Source: Bacillota bacterium (GTDB taxonomy: Bacteria > Bacillota > Bacilli > Paenibacillales > Paenibacillaceae). Taken from it: a stretch of 9,138 nucleotides of DNA. Within the stretch, counting starts at the first letter, position 1. The number at the start of each line of letters is the position of its first letter. The stretch lies in contig JAEZZE010000165.1 in assembly GCA_023418755.1 (NCBI GenBank), positions 1 through 9,138 on the forward strand, given 5' to 3'. This document shows, piece after piece, positions 6,942-9,138 of the stretch. The notes under the pieces were generated by a model. That model searched no databases. It had not been told where the DNA came from and saw only the letters and a list, made by a program, of their open reading frames with translations. The position numbers were made by a program, and so were the translations under genes.

Positions 6942-7115
6942 ATGGGACTATTGTATAAAATTTATCAAACCTTACAGGAAGGACACGAACGGGAAGCAGA
7001 TGCGACGGACGACCGATCCGGGATGGAGGATGAAGCCTCGGCGGCCGACTTTCCCGTCTCGCTGGCGCAACTGCTGGCCAATCCCGTCGGCGGGGAGTCG
7101 GGAGAGCAATCCTGA
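6942..7115 (+). CDS. 57-residue uncharacterised protein, second gene of the Fur-controlled unit
   Basis: A short gene beginning MGLLYKIYQTLQEGHEREAD and ending with VGGESGEQS. I do not recognise it. It is supported by an excellent AAGGAGG site at 6927-6933, 8 bases before the ATG, and by its position 30 bases after the flavodoxin stop on the same strand with no terminator between. The product has a short amphipathic N-terminal helix (residues 2-13), an acidic, probably disordered middle (14-36), and a second hydrophobic helix (FPVSLAQLLANP, 37-48). It has no cysteine and no signal peptide. Shared transcription from the Fur-box promoter suggests expression under iron limitation and perhaps a role tied to the flavodoxin, but that is inference from context. 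If the upstream stop codon is real, ribosomes would not reach this gene by coupling, and it would rely on its own site. Confidence 0.65.
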   Translation: MGLLYKIYQTLQEGHEREADATDDRSGMEDEASAADFPVSLAQLLANPVGGESGEQS

Positions 7116-7186
7116 TCGTTCGAGGCGCGGAGGCTGTCCCACAAGCGCTTCAAGTTGCTCTGAGAGATTATCGATGATTAAGGTCC

Positions 7187-7299
7187 AAGGGGTATGTACC
7201 TCCTTCCGATGCTATACGCCCCTGAAATGGGAATGGTAAACCCGTTATAAGGTGATTTCAGGAGCGTATGAGGCAGTCTCCAGGAGGTACATACCCCTT
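7187..7299. repeat. 113-base nested inverted repeat (possible MITE-like element or structured RNA)
   Basis: The outer arms AAGGGGTATGTACCTCCT (7187-7204) and its exact reverse complement (7282-7299) are 18 bp and perfect. Inside them a second pair, 7214-7228 with 7255-7269, matches at 14 of 15 positions (one C:A mismatch). A 26-base loop lies at 7229-7254, and shorter unpaired bulges (7205-7213 and 7270-7281) separate the two stems. The whole block can fold into one long hairpin on either strand. It lies between the small gene ending at 7115 and the kinase at 7494. I see no transposase, no T-tract, and no target-site duplication directly at the ends; TATCGAT occurs at 7169-7175 and 7306-7312, but not symmetrically. 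It could be a miniature transposable element, an interspersed palindromic repeat, or a regulatory RNA or operator. Confidence 0.75.
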
Positions 7300-7311
7300 A
7301 CTTTGTATCGA

Positions 7312-7446
7312 TCATCCCAAGCAACTCTGCTTATGGGTCAGCGTCCTTGCTATGCGCAGCCCCCCGTTCAGGAACGCCGCGACGGCATTCCCGAACCAGA
7401 CTCCCCCCGATTCCAGAAAATGACCGAACCACGGCAGAAGCCGCAT
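7312..7446 (-). CDS. Doubtful 44-residue minus-strand ORF
   Basis: On the minus strand an ATG at 7446-7444 opens 44 codons ending in TGA at 7314-7312. The product begins MRLLPWFGHFLESGGVWFG and continues with NAVAAFLNGGLRIARTLTHK. It looks like a small amphipathic or membrane-associated peptide, and its third-codon bases are G+C-rich like the other genes here. Against it, no Shine-Dalgarno sequence is visible upstream, an in-frame TAG lies just before the codon preceding the ATG, and the ORF is short. It may be a real small protein, a gene remnant, or chance. Confidence 0.25.
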   Translation of the reverse strand: MRLLPWFGHFLESGGVWFGNAVAAFLNGGLRIARTLTHKQSCLG

Positions 7447-7450
7447 GCGC

Positions 7451-7456
7451 TATAAT
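7451..7456 (+). promoter_or_regulatory. TATAAT -10 box, candidate promoter of the histidine kinase
   Basis: A perfect TATAAT sits 37 bases before the kinase ATG in the otherwise gene-poor stretch 7116-7493. No good -35 box is found 16-18 bases upstream (the sequence there is near ACCACG), so the promoter may be activator-dependent or may be chance. Apart from this box, the palindrome and the doubtful minus-strand ORF, I see nothing else in 7116-7493. Confidence 0.4.
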
Positions 7457-7493
7457 TGGAGGAATAGCTTGACTTGCCGGGGAGGCCCGCATC

Positions 7494-9138
7494 ATGAATT
7501 CCGCATTGCGCCGACTTCCGTTTCGTTCCCTTAGATCGAAGCTCGCGCTGCTGCTGATCGTCGCCACGGTCATTCCGATCGTGCTGATCGAATACATTTC
7601 ATACAGGTGGATCTATATCGTTCAGACGGAAAAAATAGAAACCGAATGGGTGGAGAAGGCGGAGCGGGAGCGGGACGGACTGGAGCGCAAATTGGAGGAG
7701 CTGGCCCGCGTCTCGCAGCTGCTGGACGTCGAAGGGGGGATCGGACGCGAAGTCGTGCGATTCATCTCCAGCGACGATTCCTACGAGCGCTCGATGCTGT
7801 ATCGCGATATTACCGATTCGATCGCGAACGTCAACTTCTCCAATCCGAACCTTGCAGGGATGTTTTTCTACGCGCCGGGGCTGGAGGAGCCGCTGTTGTT
7901 TCCCAACTCGACCAGTCCGATCTCGTTCGCCGAGGAGGACCTGGTCCCATTTTACAATCAGAAGGCGTTTACGTACTACGGACCGCACCCGTCCGCGGCG
8001 GCGGAAAGGGAGGGAGAACCGGTGTTTTCCCTGCTGCGGAAATTGGATTATGGCCAAGGGAGATTGCTGTACGCCTACATCGAGACGGGAATCGGCGGGC
8101 TGGAGTCGCTGTTCGAGACGGAGCCGCGGGGGGATTCCGGCAGAGCCTTTCCCGTCTATCACGCTCTAGCCGATCCCGACGGCCGCGTCGTCTACAGTAA
8201 TCTCGAAGAAGGGCCGACAGCCGTCGGACAACCGTTCCGCCAGCCCGCGGAGCAGTACCAGACGTTCCGGGCGGAGGGCCGGCACGGCTGGACGGTGTAT
8301 CAGCTCATCCCGAGGTCCGACTACGACCGGGAGATGAACAAATGGCTGAAGCAGTTCGCGCTGTTCGCCTCTTTGTCGCTGCTCGTCGGCATTTCCTTGG
8401 CGTGGCTGATCTGGAGAATGGTGTACCGGCCGATCCGGATCATCAACCGCGAGATTTCCAGGTTCAGCTACAATCAGACGCCCGCGGAGACGGCGGCTAC
8501 GGGGCTTCCCGAGTTCGACCGCATTCTCGACAACTTCCAATCGATGGGGCGGCGCATCGCGGAACTGATTCTCGATATCGAGGACAAGGAAAAGCGAAGG
8601 GGACAGCTCGAGGTGGAGAAGCTTCTCGTGCAGATCAATCCGCACTTCCTGCACAATACGCTGAACACGATCCAGTGGCTCGCTCGCATGCAGGGTCAGG
8701 CGAATATCGCGAAGCTCGTGTCGGTGTTCACCCGGGTGCTGCATTACAATCTCGGCAAAAAAACGATCATCGTCACCGTGCGCGAAGAAGCCGAGGCGAT
8801 CCGCGACTATATCGAGCTGCAAAACATCCGTTACGACCATTCCTTCAACGTGCGCCTGGACATCGACGAGGAAGCGCTCGGCACCCCGATCCCGAGGTTT
8901 ATTTTGCAGCCGCTCGTGGAGAACGCTCTCTACCACGGCTTCGACGGAGACGAAGGGGGCGCGATCGACGTGACGATCGCCAGGGCGGGCCGGACGCTGC
9001 TGCTGCGGGTGAGCGACAACGGCAAGGGTATTCCCGACGGTAAGCTGGCCGACATGCTGGAAGATCGCGGCGAACGGAAAACCGGGCTCGGCATCGGCCT
9101 TCGCTATGTGAAGCAGATGCTGGCCGTCTATTACGGAG
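7494..9138 (+). CDS. YesM/LytS-type sensor histidine kinase (3' end outside window)
   Basis: The frame from the ATG at 7494 stays open for 548 codons to the window edge. GGGGAGG at 7479-7485 gives a ribosome binding site 8 bases before the start. The N-terminus is basic and followed by a membrane segment (about residues 17-38). An extracytoplasmic sensing region of about 245 residues comes next, then a second membrane segment (about 287-309) and a HAMP linker. The kinase core is of the His_kinase/HATPase type found in YesM: LVQINPH384-FLHNTLN with the phosphorylated His384, then LQPLVEN477-ALYHG (N box), V-S-D508-N-G-K-G-I-P (G1 box) and T530-GLGIGL (G2 box). Only the last part of the ATP domain is missing. 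These kinases sense sugars, or the binding proteins that carry them, and phosphorylate a YesN-type AraC response regulator, normally encoded next door; here that would lie beyond 9138. Whether it controls the fucosidase cluster or a downstream operon is unknown. Confidence 0.94.
   Translation, partial: MNSALRRLPFRSLRSKLALLLIVATVIPIVLIEYISYRWIYIVQTEKIETEWVEKAERERDGLERKLEELARVSQLLDVEGGIGREVVRFISSDDSYERSMLYRDITDSIANVNFSNPNLAGMFFYAPGLEEPLLFPNSTSPISFAEEDLVPFYNQKAFTYYGPHPSAAAEREGEPVFSLLRKLDYGQGRLLYAYIETGIGGLESLFETEPRGDSGRAFPVYHALADPDGRVVYSNLEEGPTAVGQPFRQPAEQYQTFRAEGRHGWTVYQLIPRSDYDREMNKWLKQFALFASLSLLVGISLAWLIWRMVYRPIRIINREISRFSYNQTPAETAATGLPEFDRILDNFQSMGRRIAELILDIEDKEKRRGQLEVEKLLVQINPHFLHNTLNTIQWLARMQGQANIAKLVSVFTRVLHYNLGKKTIIVTVREEAEAIRDYIELQNIRYDHSFNVRLDIDEEALGTPIPRFILQPLVENALYHGFDGDEGGAIDVTIARAGRTLLLRVSDNGKGIPDGKLADMLEDRGERKTGLGIGLRYVKQMLAVYYG

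Noticed and set aside
7169..7312. TATCGAT on both sides of the 113-base palindrome as a target-site duplication.
   Set aside because: The copies lie 11 and 6 bases from the arm ends, not directly adjacent, and the heptamer contains the palindrome ATCGAT, so it is weak evidence for insertion.
7607..8200. A 197-codon plus-strand frame inside the kinase region.
   Set aside because: The frame starting at 7494 encodes a continuous histidine kinase with all motifs; this one is a shifted-frame shadow.

Overview
The window looks like a chromosomal segment of a moderately high-G+C member of the Paenibacillaceae (Paenibacillus, Cohnella or a relative). The reasons are strong AAGGAGG-type ribosome binding sites, an LplABC/YtcPQ-type sugar transporter without its own ATPase, YesM-type kinase and AraC-type regulators next to transport and glycosidase genes, and a Bacillus-style 7-1-7 Fur box. 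The genus is inferred from gene style only.

Layout. (1) 1-486: the C-terminal part of an AraC-family regulator, closed by a strong terminator at 539-574. (2) 691-5816: a four-gene, same-strand cluster for uptake and breakdown of an oligosaccharide. It holds two CUT1-type permeases (LplB- and LplC/YtcP-like), a serine-linker lipoprotein that binds the substrate, and a cytoplasmic GH29 alpha-L-fucosidase. The natural reading is that a fucose-containing oligosaccharide is captured outside, imported using an ATPase encoded elsewhere (MsmX type), and de-fucosylated inside. The adjacent AraC regulator is the likely controller. (3) 5944-6308: a small stand-alone gene for an 82-residue Cys-containing protein with an Sm-like strand pattern, preceded by a hairpin leader and followed by a terminator. 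(4) 6342-7115: an iron-regulated unit. A promoter overlapped by an exact TGATAATNATTATCA Fur box drives a YkuN-type flavodoxin gene and a 57-codon gene behind it. The flavodoxin frame has an in-frame TAA at codon 29, so it is a recent pseudogene, a recoded gene or a sequence error. (5) 7116-7493: a 378-base stretch with no confident gene. It contains a 113-base nested inverted repeat (7187-7299), a doubtful 44-codon minus-strand ORF, and a promoter-like TATAAT. (6) 7494-end: a YesM/LytS-type sensor histidine kinase that runs off the window. Its response regulator is expected just beyond the end.

Most genes are ordinary for this group. The points that deserve a second look are the interrupted flavodoxin under an apparently intact Fur promoter, the small co-transcribed gene behind it, the nested palindrome, and the small Sm-like protein with its leader hairpin. 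I saw no convincing evidence of a wholly new multi-gene system. I saw no tRNA, rRNA, CRISPR array or transposase gene.
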